This document shows positions 6,177 through 6,671 of a stretch of DNA of 6,671 bases, piece by piece. This DNA comes from a bacterium (GTDB lineage Bacteria > Arandabacterota > Arandabacteria > Arandabacterales > JALGWA01), in contig JALGWA010000075.1 of assembly GCA_025774425.1 (NCBI GenBank), positions 1-6,671 of the forward strand. The letters are read 5' to 3'. Numbering within the stretch: the first letter of the stretch is position 1; every line of letters begins with the position of its first letter. Below the pieces are notes generated by a model. It worked only from the letters and a program-made list of their open reading frames with translations, was not told the origin of the DNA and made no database searches. The position numbers were made by a program, and so were the translations under genes.

Positions 6177-6671
6177 ATGATGAACAGGACGCGACGCCGC
6201 ATCCTCGCGGCTTGCCTGCTGGCGGCGCTCGTCGAAGCGGGCTGCTCGGGCCTCATGTCGGGCGGGGCCTACGTGCTCAAGTACGACCGCCGCAAGGACA
6301 GCATGTTCAAGGTGCTCGACGCGCATCACATCGTCATAAAGAGGAACGAGGCCGGGACCGAAGAGTCCGTCACCGACGCCGGGTACAGGGCGAAGTACAA
6401 CGTCAGGGTATGGAACGCCGGAAAGTGGGGCATGAGGCTGGAGATAGTCTACAACAACTGGACCATGCAGATCGATGACCCCGACCTCCTGCGGCAGCCC
6501 GGCTTCGAGTTCCTGCCGGGAAAGACCGTCTTCGTCGACGTGTCGCCGACGGGAGAGGTCTCGGAGATGAAGGGATTCGAAAAGCTCCCCGAGATCGACC
6601 TGGGACCGGGCGCCGAGCCGATCGGGGAGACGCACTTCAAGAACGAAATCAGGAACCTGTTCCCCGGCATG
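6177..6671 (+). CDS. Probable exported protein or lipoprotein of unknown function (partial, first 165 codons)
   Basis: The frame opens MMNRTRRRILAACLLAALVEAGCSG and stays open to the right edge. The basic n-region (RTRRR), the hydrophobic core at about 9-19 and AGC at 21-23 suggest a lipoprotein signal with Cys23. The residue at -3 is Glu, which is atypical, so ordinary secretion is possible. The mature part looks beta-rich: YVLKYDRRKDSMFKV near 32-46, YNVRVWNAGKWGMRLEIVY near 74-92, and GKTVFVDVSPTGEVSEMKGFEKLPEIDLG near 115-143. The opening YVLKY...F and the VSPTGEV...G...LP pattern recall the DUF6263-type family of uncharacterised exported proteins, but I recall that loosely and could not test it. 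It is transcribed away from the efflux operon and shares its intergenic region. The coding start is supported by the extended -10 element and ribosome binding site. Confidence 0.85.
   Translation, partial: MMNRTRRRILAACLLAALVEAGCSGLMSGGAYVLKYDRRKDSMFKVLDAHHIVIKRNEAGTEESVTDAGYRAKYNVRVWNAGKWGMRLEIVYNNWTMQIDDPDLLRQPGFEFLPGKTVFVDVSPTGEVSEMKGFEKLPEIDLGPGAEPIGETHFKNEIRNLFPGM

Noticed and set aside
5602..6256. Minus-strand open frames of 128-166 codons across the intergenic region
   Set aside because: They overlap the adaptor start, the tandem repeat or the plus-strand gene, have no good ribosome binding site that I could see, and have translations rich in Arg and Cys without family resemblance.

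Overview
The window is a GC-rich stretch from a Gram-negative bacterium. It carries most of a leftward (minus-strand) tripartite efflux operon and, to its right, the start of a divergent plus-strand gene for a probable exported protein. The Gram-negative assignment follows from the lipoprotein-type periplasmic adaptor and the RND inner-membrane pumps, which work across a double envelope. Frequent AGG (Arg) and ATA (Ile) codons in a GC-rich background, and the style of the pump proteins, would suit a poorly cultured FCB-type phylum such as Krumholzibacteriota or Eisenbacteria. That is a guess from memory, not a result.

Layout from right to left on the minus strand. A lipoprotein membrane-fusion (adaptor) protein of 399 aa lies at 4557-5756. 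After 21 bp comes a full-length RND permease of 1080 aa (1293-4535). After another 57 bp comes a second, different RND permease (start at 1235) that runs off the left edge after 411 codons. All three have a plausible Shine-Dalgarno site and share one direction, so they look like one transcription unit. The adaptor would bridge the pump or pumps to an outer-membrane channel that is not in this window. Two pump genes behind one adaptor recall MdtABC-type systems, where two RND subunits form a mixed trimer.

The 420 bp between the divergent start codons (5757-6176) contain no convincing gene. They hold a strong 11-bp-stem hairpin (5920-5951), two overlapping dyads (5991-6020), a near-perfect 38-bp tandem duplication (6052-6127), and an extended -10 promoter plus ribosome binding site for the plus-strand gene. 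That gene (6177 to the right edge) starts with an N-terminal export signal and encodes a protein of unknown function.

The window is mostly an ordinary efflux locus. The points most worth following are the 38-bp tandem repeat that abuts the promoter, the unusual proton-relay residues in both pumps, and the long cytoplasmic linker in the first pump. I found no evidence of a new kind of system.
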